A stretch of DNA of 64,000 nucleotides from Leptospira langatensis (lineage in GTDB: Bacteria; Spirochaetota; Leptospiria; Leptospirales; Leptospiraceae): the NCBI RefSeq assembly GCF_004770615.1, contig NZ_RQER01000006.1, forward strand, positions 434,001 to 498,000, given 5' to 3'. Of the stretch, positions 17,183 through 29,402 are shown piece by piece. The translations under genes were made by a program, and so were the position numbers. The notes under the pieces are model-generated. The model was not told where the DNA came from and searched no databases. It saw nothing but the letters and a program-made list of their open reading frames with translations. How positions within the stretch are numbered: the first letter of the stretch is position 1; every line of letters starts with the position of its first letter.

Positions 17183-17911
17183 CTATTCTTCTTTTCCTCG
17201 CTTGCGTATGATGATTTCAATTCTTTCTTGAGAAGCCTTAACTTCTGGACTAGGACCTTCTTCCGGTCCTATCTTTCGGAATCCACTGTAAGCTTGGACC
17301 GAAACTCTGTCCTTGGGGATCCCGTATTTTTCCGAAAGGGTTTCCGCAACCAAGCTCGCGCGATGCGCGTTGTATTCCCAGATATTTCGGAAACCTTGGC
17401 CTGCTTGTTCCGCATAAGGTACTTGGACCCTAAGAGTGATGTCCACATCCATTCCTTGAGCGACTTCCGCAATTTTCTTAAATGTAAAATCGGTGTCCTC
17501 GTCCGGTTTAAATTCACCTTCTCCTAAAGAAGGAGCAAAGATCTGAATGCGTATCTCCTCCGCCTCGTTCATACCGATAAAGAGTTTGGTCTTCTCTTTC
17601 ATCTTCTTCAATGCATAAGAGATCCTTTCCCAGAATCGGTACAATTGAGTCCTAGGTTGGAGTAACGGATCATCTTCGATACTGATATTCGATCCCTCAA
17701 AGAAGGATTCGCCTAGACCGAATCCGCCTCGAACCAGGTCGGCTACTTGCTTGAGTTTGTTTTGGTCTACTTGGGAAATAGAATATAAAATGATAAAAAG
17801 TCCAAGAAGAAGGGTGATCATGTCGGCGTAAGTCAAAAGCCAACGATCTCGGTTCTCTTCTCCCGAGCCTTCTTTCTTCTTGTATCTGGAGAAGCGGGAT
17901 CTACCGTTCAC
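17183..17911 (-). CDS. MotB-like protein with degenerate OmpA domain
   Basis: 242 residues. One transmembrane helix carries the MotB/TolR-type proton-path Asp30 in LLTYADMITLLLGLF; a plug-like amphipathic stretch follows, then a C-terminal OmpA-like domain (about 130-235). That domain keeps the Arg in NAHRASLV and in SQERIEII, but the usual GHTD strand reads LRVQVPYAEQ, so the peptidoglycan-binding Asp appears absent. The start GTG 17911 lies in a GTGA overlap with the upstream stop and has GGAG eight bases before. No MotA-like gene adjoins. It is a stator-like energy-using envelope protein, not clearly a flagellar MotB. Confidence 0.8.
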   Translation of the reverse strand: MNGRSRFSRYKKKEGSGEENRDRWLLTYADMITLLLGLFIILYSISQVDQNKLKQVADLVRGGFGLGESFFEGSNISIEDDPLLQPRTQLYRFWERISYALKKMKEKTKLFIGMNEAEEIRIQIFAPSLGEGEFKPDEDTDFTFKKIAEVAQGMDVDITLRVQVPYAEQAGQGFRNIWEYNAHRASLVAETLSEKYGIPKDRVSVQAYSGFRKIGPEEGPSPEVKASQERIEIIIRKRGKEE

Positions 17912-18570
17912 CACTCAGACTCCGTGGTAGAAGTTTCTTCAGGAAAGGAGGCACGTAAATATTCCCATTCTCTTTGTTCCACCTGCTCGATAAAGGAAAC
18001 GAAGATCTCAGGCGAAACTGGCAGGACTGCGTTATACGCCTTTTCTACTGATTCGAATAGAAGGGAAACTCCTAATATGGATGCCATGAACCTGGCCGGT
18101 CGAATTAAGTATGCGGCAATGGGCTTATGCGCTAGCTCGTAAAAAGTCCGAAGATTATGAAGAACGATCTCGAGTTGCTTTTCTCTTTCTTCCTGATGAC
18201 CGTAAGCCAAATATAGCTGATCGTATTCCTCTCGGCTGAGTTTATGACCGTCCCAACCCCTGAGGATTAAAAGCCTTGCCATCTCTCCGTCCAGTTGGTC
18301 CGTAAGATTGTTCAATTCGATCAGAGTTTCCAAATTAGCCCGGGATGTTTCCTTCATCATTCCCTTTACTCTTTGGTACGTGTCCATTGCTAGATGCATC
18401 CAAGCATCCTTTCCGTCCAAATTGTAGATCGTCTCGAAGAAATACTCTACCATAGAAATCGTTTCTTCTAGATGAAAATAATCCGCATAGAATTTGCGGA
18501 ATCTTTCCACCTGAGCGCGGACCACTTCTATCTTAGCTTGCTTGAGTTTATGTTCTTCGAAACTGCTCAC
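17908..18570 (-). CDS. Helical protein of unknown function with YFFETIYN motif
   Basis: 220 residues, predicted almost entirely alpha-helical and charged, without signal peptide or membrane helix. A segment MVEYFFETIYNLDGKDA near residue 40 recalls the FFLEELY-motif proteins of proteobacteria, but I cannot confirm membership. The gene lies 11 bases after a lipoprotein gene and overlaps the MotB-like gene by four bases. That position suggests a cytoplasmic partner of the MotB-like protein, perhaps in the role MotA or a regulator would fill; this is inference. Confidence 0.7.
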   Translation of the reverse strand: MSSFEEHKLKQAKIEVVRAQVERFRKFYADYFHLEETISMVEYFFETIYNLDGKDAWMHLAMDTYQRVKGMMKETSRANLETLIELNNLTDQLDGEMARLLILRGWDGHKLSREEYDQLYLAYGHQEEREKQLEIVLHNLRTFYELAHKPIAAYLIRPARFMASILGVSLLFESVEKAYNAVLPVSPEIFVSFIEQVEQREWEYLRASFPEETSTTESEW

Positions 18571-18581
18571 GATAACCCGAT

Positions 18582-19727
18582 CTATTGTTTGGATTTCCCT
18601 CTACTAACGAGAGAAAGAGGATAACTACGAAAGCCTTGCTGGTCTACTTCAGTCTTTACGGAACTGAAATCCGTAGGGAGATTTACCTTGTCCCGATAGG
18701 ATTTGGAAGTGGATCTCACTAGAATATAAGGGACCTCGTCCGTATCTGGAGTATATTTGAATTTTACTCCGTACTTATGATTTCTAGCCCAGCCTTCCTT
18801 CGTAATCTCTAATAAAGGCACTGTCGAATTGATATATTTTTGGTTAGAAGAGAAGATAGAAGATCCGGCTGGATATGCCTTCAGTCCTTCTTTGCCAGAG
18901 TCGATCTCTAGTTTTCCTCCCAGAGGAAAAGAAAGACTGATATACGTTGTTCCAGAAAAGGAGCCTCGATTCTTAAACCAGATCACAACTTCTTCTTGTT
19001 TACCTTTGGACCACGAAGAAGGAGCCTCGACTGTCATCAATCCGGGAGCAGCAACATTCGGGACATCAGGAACCAATTCCCAGCCGTTAAAATTAAAATT
19101 CTGTGCGTAGGTCCGATTGTTCGGAAAGATCGTGAGATTCTTCTCTTCTTTATTATAAGAGAAATCGATTCGCTTGGATTTAGGAAGGAACTGATGATCC
19201 TTTAATACTGCAAGACCGTTCAGTATCTTCTCCCCTTTTCGCAACACATAAGGAACGGAGAAAAGACCGATCGGAGGCTCTTCGCTCAACACTTCTAAGA
19301 ATAAACTATTAAAGGAATCCCCAGGCAGTTCTTCCATTAGAATTCTTTTAACTACGTAGCCCGCCTTTTCGGACTTCTCATCATCTCCCGGTTTCCAAGA
19401 AGAGGATTTATTATCATAGTGAAACGGCCCAATATTCAGAAGATTGAACTGTAACTTGGATTGGAGCACCCATTCGTCGTTTTGTTTCTTGAAAACGGCA
19501 AGTATCTCAGAAGTCCCATTTCGGACCAGCGCAAAGGATTCCAAGGCAGGATCCTCGTCTAAGTTCCCGAGTTTCTTTAAGACCACGTCCGGGCTTTTTT
19601 CTTCGGAGCTAGGAACGGTAAGGGAGATGATCTTAGAATCGGATGGGGTCTTGGAATTGCAGGCGACAAGAAGGCCTATAAATAGAACGGAACTAAATAC
19701 TTTTAAGAGAGATAAGGATCGGGACAT
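18582..19727 (-). CDS. Large lipoprotein heading the MotB-like operon
   Basis: 381 residues. The N-terminal signal ends in LLVAC with Cys23 as the lipidation site, followed by a Ser/Thr/Asp-rich tether. The mature part is beta-rich with alternating hydrophobic residues, including a segment LEIDSGKEGLKAYPAGSSIF region that could be an Ig-like fold. I do not recognise the family. It is the first of four closely spaced genes (gaps of 11, -4 and 1 bases), so it probably forms an envelope assembly with the MotB-like protein and the smaller lipoprotein. Confidence 0.75.
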   Translation of the reverse strand: MSRSLSLLKVFSSVLFIGLLVACNSKTPSDSKIISLTVPSSEEKSPDVVLKKLGNLDEDPALESFALVRNGTSEILAVFKKQNDEWVLQSKLQFNLLNIGPFHYDNKSSSWKPGDDEKSEKAGYVVKRILMEELPGDSFNSLFLEVLSEEPPIGLFSVPYVLRKGEKILNGLAVLKDHQFLPKSKRIDFSYNKEEKNLTIFPNNRTYAQNFNFNGWELVPDVPNVAAPGLMTVEAPSSWSKGKQEEVVIWFKNRGSFSGTTYISLSFPLGGKLEIDSGKEGLKAYPAGSSIFSSNQKYINSTVPLLEITKEGWARNHKYGVKFKYTPDTDEVPYILVRSTSKSYRDKVNLPTDFSSVKTEVDQQGFRSYPLSLVSRGKSKQ

Positions 19728-19781
19728 ATTCTTACATAACAGCTTCTTTCTAAGAAAAGTCCATGTCTATCTATTTCCAGG

Positions 19782-20624
19782 CTATGATCCGCTTCCTAAG
19801 CCGAGTACTGACTGAGCGATCCTGGCATTTGTACTACTTTCGTAATCGTCTTGGTACATCCCCAATCGATCCGCAAATTCTTGTGAAAGCCCTGCCTTGG
19901 TCCTAAGTTCCGGAAAATAGAAGAATCCCTTTGCCCGTCTAGGAGTGAATGGGTGAACCAATAATTCTCTGTATCTTTCCCATTGATCCTCGCCGGAAAC
20001 TCCTTCCGAAAAGATTACCTTAGCTCCTCTCTTTACATGACGGATCTCATCTTGATGAACGATCTCCATGATCTCTGATCTCTTATAGTCCTCGAATTTT
20101 TCGAAGGCCTTTTGGTAGATAAGAGAGAAATCCAGATTCGCTCCTTCGAAGGTAAGAGCCATGATCGCATAGAATTTATGCAAGCTCTGCATATTCGGAG
20201 TCTGCTTCCAAAAAATATAATTCAAAGAACGATCACCTAGATCCATTCCCCAAGCACGAATAGAATCCAAGTACAAGCGAAGATGCTTTTGCTCTTCTAA
20301 GATCGTTTTGTACATGCTCTTTCGAACGGAAGCAGGAGCGTCTTGGAATCGTAAAATTCCCCAGGCAAATAATTCCACCGCCATGAGTTCATGATTCGCA
20401 AACTGATGCAGGGAGAGTACTCGATTCTCTTCGTTGTTCAGATGCTCTACTCGAGGCATCTTGGATTTCTTATCCGAGAAAGAGATCTTTGTAGAACGTT
20501 CCGGTTTGTCGGGAGGAATATAATTCGGCCAAAGGATATCTTCCGGCATTCTTTCAGGAGAATAGAGTTTATCTTCCAGTTTCCCGGAACCGATCAGAAA
20601 AGCGGCAAATTCGTTGAGAGTCAC
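19782..20624 (-). CDS. DUF455 ferritin-like protein
   Basis: 280 residues with the DUF455 pattern: HQFANHELMAVELFAWG, then EEQKHLRLY, EGANLDFSLIY and VHQDEIRHV. The four helices supply Glu and His ligands of a ferritin-like di-iron site. DUF455 proteins are sometimes found with radical or hydroxylation chemistry but have no settled function. The start is GTG 20624, 12 bases downstream of the previous stop and lacking a clear ribosome site, consistent with coupling to the RsbW-like gene upstream. Two lipoprotein genes of the MotB-like operon follow after a 54-base gap. Confidence 0.82.
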   Translation of the reverse strand: MTLNEFAAFLIGSGKLEDKLYSPERMPEDILWPNYIPPDKPERSTKISFSDKKSKMPRVEHLNNEENRVLSLHQFANHELMAVELFAWGILRFQDAPASVRKSMYKTILEEQKHLRLYLDSIRAWGMDLGDRSLNYIFWKQTPNMQSLHKFYAIMALTFEGANLDFSLIYQKAFEKFEDYKRSEIMEIVHQDEIRHVKRGAKVIFSEGVSGEDQWERYRELLVHPFTPRRAKGFFYFPELRTKAGLSQEFADRLGMYQDDYESSTNARIAQSVLGLGSGS

Positions 20625-20636
20625 AAGAGAAGAAAA

Positions 20637-21224
20637 TTAGACTGGATGCTTTTTGGAATCGAAGGCGAGTTCTATGATGGATCCTCGAATGCTAGAATCA
20701 TTCGGATCGGAAGAAATCCTACCTTCTTTGCAATGATACATGATCTTAACGGAGTCCATTAGGGATTGCATGATAAGTAGCCCCTTACCCAAGTTCCTAT
20801 GTTGCGTAAGAGTTCCTCTTAAAGGAAGAAGTTCACATTTCGCATCTTGGTAGGTCTTAACCTTCTTCAAGAATTCTTGCAGAGTAGAAGGTTTCGCCTC
20901 AGTCATCTGAGCTTCTATCTTCTCTTTCTTGAGCCCTGAGCCGTAGTCCACGATCCATAGAACGAACTTGGATCCGTTTACGATCCATCTACAGATAATG
21001 GTTTCTTCGGAGCTAGAATTACAATTTGCTGAAATGGAATTCGTGAGGGCCTCGTCGGCAGCCAATTCGATCTGTTGGATATCCTTAGAAAGAAAAGTAT
21101 TCTCTTCCAGCGATTGTCGAAGAGCTTTTCGGAAGTCTCTGATGCTGGCCAGATCAGGAGGAAGGAACATAACGTACGAACCCGAATGTTGCCTAACCAA
21201 AAGTGAATCGGCGGTATCCCTCAT
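20637..21224 (-). CDS. RsbW-like ATP-binding protein (HATPase_c), possible anti-sigma factor
   Basis: 195 residues of the GHKL ATPase fold: LAADEALTNSISAN (N box), IVDYGSGLKKEKI (G1-like) and NLGKGLLIMQSLMDSV (G2-like). This is the layout of serine-kinase anti-sigma factors such as RsbW/SpoIIAB rather than a histidine kinase, since no phosphoacceptor helix exists. No anti-anti-sigma (STAS) or sigma gene is adjacent, so its partner is unknown. The start ATG 21224 has no good Shine-Dalgarno. It is followed 12 bases later by the DUF455 gene. Confidence 0.8.
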   Translation of the reverse strand: MRDTADSLLVRQHSGSYVMFLPPDLASIRDFRKALRQSLEENTFLSKDIQQIELAADEALTNSISANCNSSSEETIICRWIVNGSKFVLWIVDYGSGLKKEKIEAQMTEAKPSTLQEFLKKVKTYQDAKCELLPLRGTLTQHRNLGKGLLIMQSLMDSVKIMYHCKEGRISSDPNDSSIRGSIIELAFDSKKHPV

Positions 21225-21264
21225 GTCTGTCGGACTGTCCCTCTACTAGTAATACAGACTGGAA

Positions 21265-21291
21265 GGGGGGTTTTGCAACAAAAAACCCCCA
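21265..21291 (-). terminator. Possible hairpin after gltX
   Basis: GGGGGTTTT (21266-21274) can pair with AAAACCCCC (21282-21290) around a seven-base loop. It falls between the gltX stop at 21300 and the start of the RsbW-like gene. On the minus strand no U-run follows, so it would be a weak or non-standard terminator, or an attenuating or processing hairpin. Confidence 0.3.
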
Positions 21292-21299
21292 AAAAAACC

Positions 21300-22859
21300 C
21301 TATGAAAGGGAAATTCCTACCTGTACTGAAGTTTTCTCTATTCGTTTGAGTAGCTTTTCCTTCCCTAAGAGAGGGAAAAGGATCGGCAACTCCAGTCCAT
21401 GAGCCTTACCAGTAGCAGACACTCGTATCGGCATGAAAAGAGTCTTTCCCTTCTGCCCGGTAGTCTCACCTGCTTTGGCCATTAAACCTTTATAATCCTC
21501 ATCGGTTTTCGGTTCCGAATTCCGTAGTAGCTGATAAAAAGTTTCTACAACTTTTGGAGAAGATTCCTGACCAAGAATTTCTTTCGCTTCTCCTTCTTCT
21601 ACTTGGAGTTCAGAGACGAAGAACTCAGCGATATAATCCGGAGCCTGTCTGAGATTATCCAAATACACTCGTACGCTATCCACGATAGACTGTAGTTCAG
21701 GGCTCTTAGGATCTCTATACTCTATAGGAATATCGTTTCGATTCTCCATAAAGGGAGCTAACGCTTCCGTCACCTTCTCTATCGGAAGTTCGCGAATGAA
21801 TTTGTTGGACAACCAATTCAATTTGGACTTAGGGTTCATCGCTTCTGCGATCTGATCCAGGCTGGAGAAATTGGTTGCGACCTCTTCTTCTCCTTTAGGT
21901 TTTTTGAATACATCAAAAGTAGAAGGAGACTTGGAACAACGATGTACATCGAATGTCTTTGTTAGAATATCTCCCGGTAAGAACTCTTGTCCGTCGGGAG
22001 AGGTCCAGCCAAGCAAAGCCATATAATTCAAGAATGTTTCTGGCAAGTATCCCAGATCACGGAAGGCTAAGATAGAAGTCGCACCTGCACGCTTGGAGAG
22101 TTTCTTTCCGTCCATTCCCACGATCTCGGATGCGTGAGCAAACTCGGGAACAGGAAAACCTAAAGCCTCATAGATCAGGATTTGACGAGGAGTATTGGAA
22201 AGATGTCCCACACCTCGGATCACATGAGAGATCTTCATGAGTCCGTCGTCCACTACCACAGCATAATTATAGGAAGGAAACCCGTCCGACTTCACGATAA
22301 TGAAATCACCGATCAACTTAGTCTCAAATTTCACTTTTCCTTGGATGATATCGTCGAAGATAAGAGTTTTGGATGGAGTACGAAAGCGAACCGAATACGG
22401 AACTCCGGCGTTCAGCTTCTCCTGTACTTCTTGCTCGCTCATATTCGCGTGCAATCCGTCGTACACATAAGGCACACCCATAGCCTCGGCCTGTTTCTTC
22501 TTAGCCTCTAATTCTTCTTGGGTGCAAAAGCAACGGTACGCTTTTCCTTCGGAGATCAGCTTTTCCGTGTATTCTTTATATATAGAGATCCTTTCGGATT
22601 GGATATAAGGACCGTGAGGACCGCCGGCTCCTGGACCCTCATCCCATTCTATCCCCAACCATTTCAAGGATTCTAGGATGGTCTTAAAGGATTCTTCGGT
22701 AGATCTGGTTTGATCCGTATCTTCTATCCTTAATAAAAACTTTCCGCCTTGGGCTTTTGCGTATAAGTAATTGAAAAGAGCGGTCCTTGCACCGCCCACA
22801 TGAAGGAAACCCGTAGGAGAAGGTGCGAACCTGGTTCTAACTTCCTTATTTTCTGGCAT
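21300..22859 (-). CDS. gltX: Glutamyl-tRNA synthetase
   Basis: 519 residues, class I synthetase that charges tRNA-Glu. The HIGH-type motif is GFLHVGG at 17-23 within [10 protein letters not shown]; the KMSKS-type motif is KLSKRAG near residue 256. LRIEDTD and the discriminating anticodon-binding C-terminal half are present and full length. ATG 22859 lies 14 bases inside the end of the upstream lipoprotein gene. Whether this organism also charges tRNA-Gln via this enzyme plus GatCAB cannot be judged here. Confidence 0.95.
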   Translation of the reverse strand: MPENKEVRTRFAPSPTGFLHVGGARTALFNYLYAKAQGGKFLLRIEDTDQTRSTEESFKTILESLKWLGIEWDEGPGAGGPHGPYIQSERISIYKEYTEKLISEGKAYRCFCTQEELEAKKKQAEAMGVPYVYDGLHANMSEQEVQEKLNAGVPYSVRFRTPSKTLIFDDIIQGKVKFETKLIGDFIIVKSDGFPSYNYAVVVDDGLMKISHVIRGVGHLSNTPRQILIYEALGFPVPEFAHASEIVGMDGKKLSKRAGATSILAFRDLGYLPETFLNYMALLGWTSPDGQEFLPGDILTKTFDVHRCSKSPSTFDVFKKPKGEEEVATNFSSLDQIAEAMNPKSKLNWLSNKFIRELPIEKVTEALAPFMENRNDIPIEYRDPKSPELQSIVDSVRVYLDNLRQAPDYIAEFFVSELQVEEGEAKEILGQESSPKVVETFYQLLRNSEPKTDEDYKGLMAKAGETTGQKGKTLFMPIRVSATGKAHGLELPILFPLLGKEKLLKRIEKTSVQVGISLS

Positions 22860-23799
22860 TGTCGTAATCTTTTAAGAGGATGATTGGATAGTTCTTCAAA
22901 TCGGCTCTTGCGGTAAACGGATTATTGCCGTTTGCATCGTAAAAATGGGTCTTTACCAATTCTTCCTTATCGGTCCTTTTTCGATTCAATAGATTCTCAG
23001 AGACGAGTAGATCTTCGGGGAGAATGCCCCAAGCCCAACGTACGCCCCCTTCTTCTTTGAAGATCCAAACCGGCAATCCATCTTGTGTAAAGGGAAGATA
23101 ACGAAAGATCTGATTTCTATAGTCGTAGTCCGCATACGGGAAACTCATTCCTAAAGGATGAGTATAATCTGTAGAAAGACTACTTCTTCGATTTCTAATA
23201 TTCTCCCAATTCAAAGTGAAATCCTTTCCGAGAGAACGATATTCACGAGCAACCCAAGCGATCCCTTCCGGAAGAAAATCGAACACGATCCCCCAATCCG
23301 AGATCGTAAAATATTTAGGAGAAGAAGTACCTATCCCAGGACTCATCGAATCTCCTTCCCAATTCCATGAAGAGACAGATTGAGGAAGAAAGAAAATTGT
23401 CTTAGGATTTTCCGCATCTCCCTGTTCCAAGCGAGTTGCTCCCGTATAAACAGCAGCCTTGAAACTCAGCTTAGGGAAATACATCCCTTTGGGAAGAGAG
23501 CCTTGGAATTCTTCTTTAGTTTCCCAGAGGTCCACTTCCCCACTCCAAACTTTTTCTTTATTGGGAAGGGTTTGCACTACTAGATAACGCAGATGTCCCG
23601 GCTGGCTTCGATAGGATTCCGAGTTCTGAGAAATAGAGCTTAGGTTCCAGAAGATCCGAGTGCTAGGCAGGTCCTTAGGAGATAAGGGTTTATTTCCTCC
23701 CAATCCGGAGAGAAGAGTACAGGACTCCAACAGTACAAGGCAGAGTAAGATCCGGATCGAAGAGCTTACGGAAAAATAAAAATGAGACTTTAGTTCCAA
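22846..23799 (-). CDS. Hypothetical lipoprotein upstream of gltX
   Basis: 317 residues. The signal peptide has a hydrophobic core and a lipobox LLESC with Cys at about residue 27, then a Gly/Pro/Ser tether. The mature part is rich in Trp and aromatic residues (e.g. [19 protein letters not shown]) and looks beta-rich. No family is recognised. The start appears to be TTG 23799 without a clear ribosome site. The overlap with gltX (14 bases) implies co-transcription; a functional connection is not implied. Confidence 0.7.
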   Translation of the reverse strand: MELKSHFYFSVSSSIRILLCLVLLESCTLLSGLGGNKPLSPKDLPSTRIFWNLSSISQNSESYRSQPGHLRYLVVQTLPNKEKVWSGEVDLWETKEEFQGSLPKGMYFPKLSFKAAVYTGATRLEQGDAENPKTIFFLPQSVSSWNWEGDSMSPGIGTSSPKYFTISDWGIVFDFLPEGIAWVAREYRSLGKDFTLNWENIRNRRSSLSTDYTHPLGMSFPYADYDYRNQIFRYLPFTQDGLPVWIFKEEGGVRWAWGILPEDLLVSENLLNRKRTDKEELVKTHFYDANGNNPFTARADLKNYPIILLKDYDNARK

Positions 23800-24024
23800 G
23801 GATATACTGCCGGAAAAGGGGATTTCTTGAAAAACTCTCGGTTTTAGGCCGAATCTTCAAGGAAAAACCGGGAAATTTTCTTTCCTTATCGGCGTTTCCC
23901 AATGAGAAAGTAAGAAAGTCTGTGATTCGGTCTGTCGCATTATAAAAAGAATGTACAGATTCGAGCGATATTTTAAAAGGTTGACAGTAAAACCGTCCTA
24001 AAATCCTTTGGCAATAAAAGTCCT

Positions 24025-25406
24025 ATGAAAGATTCCAATAAATCAGGCAAAGAGAACTTCCCAAAAATAGCTTTTGAGGATCAGGTCAACGACGATCAGC
24101 GGAAATATTCCCGCTACGTCTGCGATTCTAGAGCAATTCCTCACGAAATCGACGGCCTGAAGCCTGTTCAAAGAAGGATTCTTTGGGCAATGTGGAATTC
24201 AGACGCGAGAAACAGATTCACTAAGACCGTAAAAGTCGCAGGTCTCGCTATGGGATATCACCCTCATGGGGACCGTTCCATCCAAGACGCTCTTTCTCAG
24301 ATGGCTCAGGACTTTACATTCGCGAATAATCATCCTTTAGTCGCTGGAGAAGGTACTTTTGGAGACGTATTGGATCCGGGAGCCATCGCTTCTCCTCGAT
24401 ACACAGAGGTAAAGCTTTCTGACTTCGTAAAGGATCTGGGATTCTTTGAAAGCTTACCCGATATAGATTACGTTAAAAACTACGACGAAACGGAAGATGA
24501 ACCCATCCACTTCGTAGGAAAAGTTCCTATCGTTCTATTGAACAATATTATGGGAATTGCAACCGGTTTCCGTTGTTTTATTCCCGGACATAAACTTTCC
24601 GCAATCATCAATTCTCAAGTCAACTATCTCAAGACTAAGAAGCCTCTTCCTTTAAAACCTTGGTACAAAGACTATAAAGGCGAAGTGAAGATGGCAAAGA
24701 CCGAGGCGGGGAATATCACGATGACTACCACCTTCGGTTTTACTTGGGAAGGTGATACCCTCTATCTTACCGATGCTCCTATGAACTGGAATAGGGAGAA
24801 GGTGATCAATCTTCTGGATGATATTCTGGAAAGAAAAGACTCTTGGCTGAAAGACTATGTGGATCATTCCAGCCAAACCTTCCGTATAGAATTGAATTAT
24901 AAGAAGGGAGAAAAACCGAGCGCGAAAGAAATCGCTGCGGTAATCTCCAAAGAAGATACCCAAACTCTCGCAAATAACGTGATCACGTATGACGGACGTT
25001 TGAAGAATTTCGGGCCGGAAGAGATCATCAAAAGATTCTGCGATTTCCGCAAGACCCACCTGATCCGCAGATTCAAGCGTTTGGCGGGTTTGGAAGAAGA
25101 GAAGATCGCAAGAAACTCCGAATTGATCCGTTTTATCAAAGAGAAATGGAACGAGAAAGTAATCGATATCAAATCCAAAAAGGATTTCGAAGAGAAGCTC
25201 CAAAAGTCTAAATTCGTCTATTATGAATGGTTGGCTTCCATTCCCATCTATCGGATGACCTTGGAAGAAGTTCGCAAATGCGAAGAAGCCATCGTAGAAG
25301 CTAAGACTGCCCTTTCCAGATACCAGGGCTTGGTCAAAGAAGATAAAAAATTAACCGAATTCATGATCGGGGAATTAACCGAACTCAAGGATAAATGGGA
25401 TAAGGA

Positions 25407-25410
<4 letters not shown>
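24025..25410 (+). CDS. Compact type IIA topoisomerase, A-type (breakage-reunion) subunit
   Basis: 461 residues, equivalent to the N-terminal half of GyrA/ParC. The DNA-cleavage core is clear: [21 protein letters not shown], then [13 protein letters not shown] with catalytic Tyr126, and [12 protein letters not shown]. The protein ends where GyrA/ParC would begin the C-terminal beta-pinwheel, so it lacks a GyrA box and cannot wrap DNA like gyrase. Its length resembles phage T4 gp52. ATG 24025 has no obvious Shine-Dalgarno; a TTGACA lies 39 bases upstream. The B-type gene overlaps its stop as ATGA. Likely a relaxing or decatenating enzyme, distinct from the cell's gyrase. Confidence 0.88.
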
Positions 25411-27551
<2,141 letters not shown>

Positions 27552-27562
27552 GATCCTTCTGG

Positions 27563-27590
27563 ACCCGGGAGCACTCCCGGGTTTCTATTT
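27563..27590 (+). terminator. Intrinsic terminator of the topoisomerase operon
   Basis: Perfect nine-base stem ACCCGGGAG (27563-27571) with CTCCCGGGT (27574-27582), then TTCTATTT. In practice the closing pairs open to give a tetraloop or larger. It begins 11 bases after the B-subunit stop. Confidence 0.8.
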
Positions 27591-27722
27591 AAATTTAGTT
27601 TTTCGAAGTAGGATGGATCACTAAGAAACTCGTGCCTTCATTGTCGCCAAACGAATTTATCTCATCCTTTCTATCTTTTAAGATCTTATAGCAAAGTCGA
27701 TAAAAGGCAAGCTCTCCATCAA

Positions 27723-29063
27723 TTAAACCAAATTCACCGCTCGGATCGCGGAGCTGAGAGCCGCTTCGATCGTACCCGTAATCTCGCCGGTATGCTCTCC
27801 TGCGAAGAGGATCCGATCGAAAGGCTTTCTCAATATAATTTCAGATCCGAAGCTTCCTGGTGGAAAGATCGCAATCCCGTTCGGAACGTATTCTCCTTTG
27901 GATTCGGTAAAATATATTTTTTGGATCTGCAGATCGTTCTTCAGTCCCAGCCTACTTAAGGTTAATCGAATATACTCGACCTTCTGATCTTGGTTGGCAG
28001 AATCGAATACGGAAAATCTATCTCCACTTGCAATAATCCCCAATACCTTATCCGATCCGTCGGATTTTGTTCCGGCATCGTACAGGAACTGAGCCGCAGC
28101 GTCGGAATGAACAGAGAAAGGAGTAGAATCCCAAGGAGCCTCTTTGAGCACTAAGAATGTCTTGAATATCTGGGAGTATCTTACTCTAAGAGCGGCGAGT
28201 AGCTTTTCCTTATCCAAACCTGGATTCCATTTCACTTTAGAGATCTGGTTTACAGGCAACGTGCAGATACAATTGGAACCGGTGAATTTCCTTCCTGAGG
28301 CAGTGCTCACCGTTACCCCATTTGCATCCTGATCCACGGAGAGAACCGGATCGGAAAATACGAACTCTGTATTCTCGATATTGAGCACGAGAGTCTTGGC
28401 TAAATTTTCCATCCCCCCTTCTAAGCGGCTATTGCGTTTGGGGAATTGTGCCAGATCTCCTAGCACCTTCTCTGCAGAAAGAACTCGAATACCATCTCCA
28501 TAATGTAATGATAATTTATGGTTTAATAATACCAGATCCTCCGCAGAAATGCCTTGGTATAGAAGATAATTATAAATGCTGATCCGATCCAACTCTTGTT
28601 GTTGGGTCGTATTGAGTTTAGAATTTTGTGCTACTAGTTTGCTTAAGGTATCTTGGGCCTCAGGACTCATATCCCAAGCGCCTGCTTTCTTATAAGTTCC
28701 TAAGAATAGATCCGGCTGTAAAGGAGCAGATTGCAATTTCAATCCCAACTCTCTTACTAAACTACGCACCGTCTTGTCCTCGGAAGAAACCCATTCCCCG
28801 CCTAAGTCCACTACGTTCCCGGAAGGATCGGTAACGGACCGTACCCTTCCTCCGACTCTATCGGTAGCTTCTATCAAAGTGACTTTGCTTCCGGTCTTTC
28901 CTAATAGATAAGCAGAGTATAATCCGGCAAGACCGCCACCTAAGATGATGACTCTTTTTCCTGAGCTAGTACCTTGTGCTCGGATCTCTCCTTTACGTGT
29001 TCCTAGTAGTGCTGCTGCCGTTAAGACTCCGGCCTTTAAGAATGTAGATCGACTGAATTTCAT
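27723..29063 (-). CDS. Secreted flavin amine oxidase-family protein
   Basis: 446 residues. The signal peptide ([17 protein letters not shown]) is Tat-like but has only one Arg, so export route is uncertain. The FAD dinucleotide motif [10 protein letters not shown] is followed by the RVGGRVRS and LGGEW segments, and the C terminus has the FAGEHTG FAD-binding motif: the monoamine oxidase/protoporphyrinogen oxidase superfamily. It oxidises an amine or related substrate that I cannot name. ATG 29063 has GAGGA upstream. The gene is divergent from the B12 riboswitch. It lies alone, with 130 bases to the topoisomerase terminator on the other side. Confidence 0.85.
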   Translation of the reverse strand: MKFSRSTFLKAGVLTAAALLGTRKGEIRAQGTSSGKRVIILGGGLAGLYSAYLLGKTGSKVTLIEATDRVGGRVRSVTDPSGNVVDLGGEWVSSEDKTVRSLVRELGLKLQSAPLQPDLFLGTYKKAGAWDMSPEAQDTLSKLVAQNSKLNTTQQQELDRISIYNYLLYQGISAEDLVLLNHKLSLHYGDGIRVLSAEKVLGDLAQFPKRNSRLEGGMENLAKTLVLNIENTEFVFSDPVLSVDQDANGVTVSTASGRKFTGSNCICTLPVNQISKVKWNPGLDKEKLLAALRVRYSQIFKTFLVLKEAPWDSTPFSVHSDAAAQFLYDAGTKSDGSDKVLGIIASGDRFSVFDSANQDQKVEYIRLTLSRLGLKNDLQIQKIYFTESKGEYVPNGIAIFPPGSFGSEIILRKPFDRILFAGEHTGEITGTIEAALSSAIRAVNLV

Positions 29064-29199
29064 CGCATGTCCTCGAGAGAGTCTTCAAACGGATCCTCTG
29101 ATCTTATTTTCGGTCATAAAGAAAGATCTTTCTCTCACTTTTTAGGAAACCATTCTCTTAGAAAACGGTCCAGGTTTTTGCCTTGCCAATGAAAGTATC

Positions 29200-29345
29200 G
29201 AAACAAAACCTGGTACTACGCTTTCAGGGAGGAAGTTGGGTGTAAATCCCACGCTGACCCGCAACTGTGATGTCCATCTTTGGATGGAATAAGCCAGATC
29301 TTCCCCGCGATACAATAAACCTCGAGGTTGGGGTGTATCGTAAAT
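29200..29345 (+). promoter_or_regulatory. Cobalamin riboswitch (AdoCbl class)
   Basis: Conserved B12-box features: CCCGCAACTGTGA at 29258-29270, preceded by a GGGTGTAAATCCCACGCTGA type helix and followed by TCCATC-TTT-GGATGG and the GCCAG element at 29293-29297. It controls the plus-strand genes that follow: two lipoproteins, cobT, cobS and a cobC-like phosphatase. Binding of adenosylcobalamin normally lowers expression. The 5' and 3' limits are approximate. Confidence 0.88.
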
Positions 29346-29402
29346 CTCGCCTACCAGCGCATCCGCGCTTCTGCGAGGGGGCCCCGAAAGCGATGTCGGG
29401 GC
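29346..29402 (+). promoter_or_regulatory. Probable expression platform of the B12 riboswitch
   Basis: Two hairpins follow the aptamer: CTCGC/GCGAG (about 29346-29377) with an inner GCGC dyad, and GCCCCGA (29381-29387) with TCGGGGC (29396-29402). Neither is followed by a U-run, and the first start codon is at 29536, so the mechanism (transcriptional or translational) is unclear. Confidence 0.45.

Noticed and set aside
17183..17911. Flagellar motB
   Set aside because: No motA or flagellar gene adjoins and the peptidoglycan-binding strand of the OmpA domain is degenerate.
17183..18570. Zorya-type defence system (MotA/MotB-like ZorA/ZorB)
   Set aside because: There is no MotA-like ZorA and no nuclease or helicase gene; the partners are lipoproteins.
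23981..24004. Promoter of the topoisomerase operon (TTGACA then TAAAAT)
   Set aside because: The spacer is only 12 bases and no better -10 exists at 16-18 bases, so I could not support it.
24652..25203. 183-codon minus-strand open frame inside the topoisomerase A gene
   Set aside because: Shadow of a clear coding sequence with conserved catalytic motifs.
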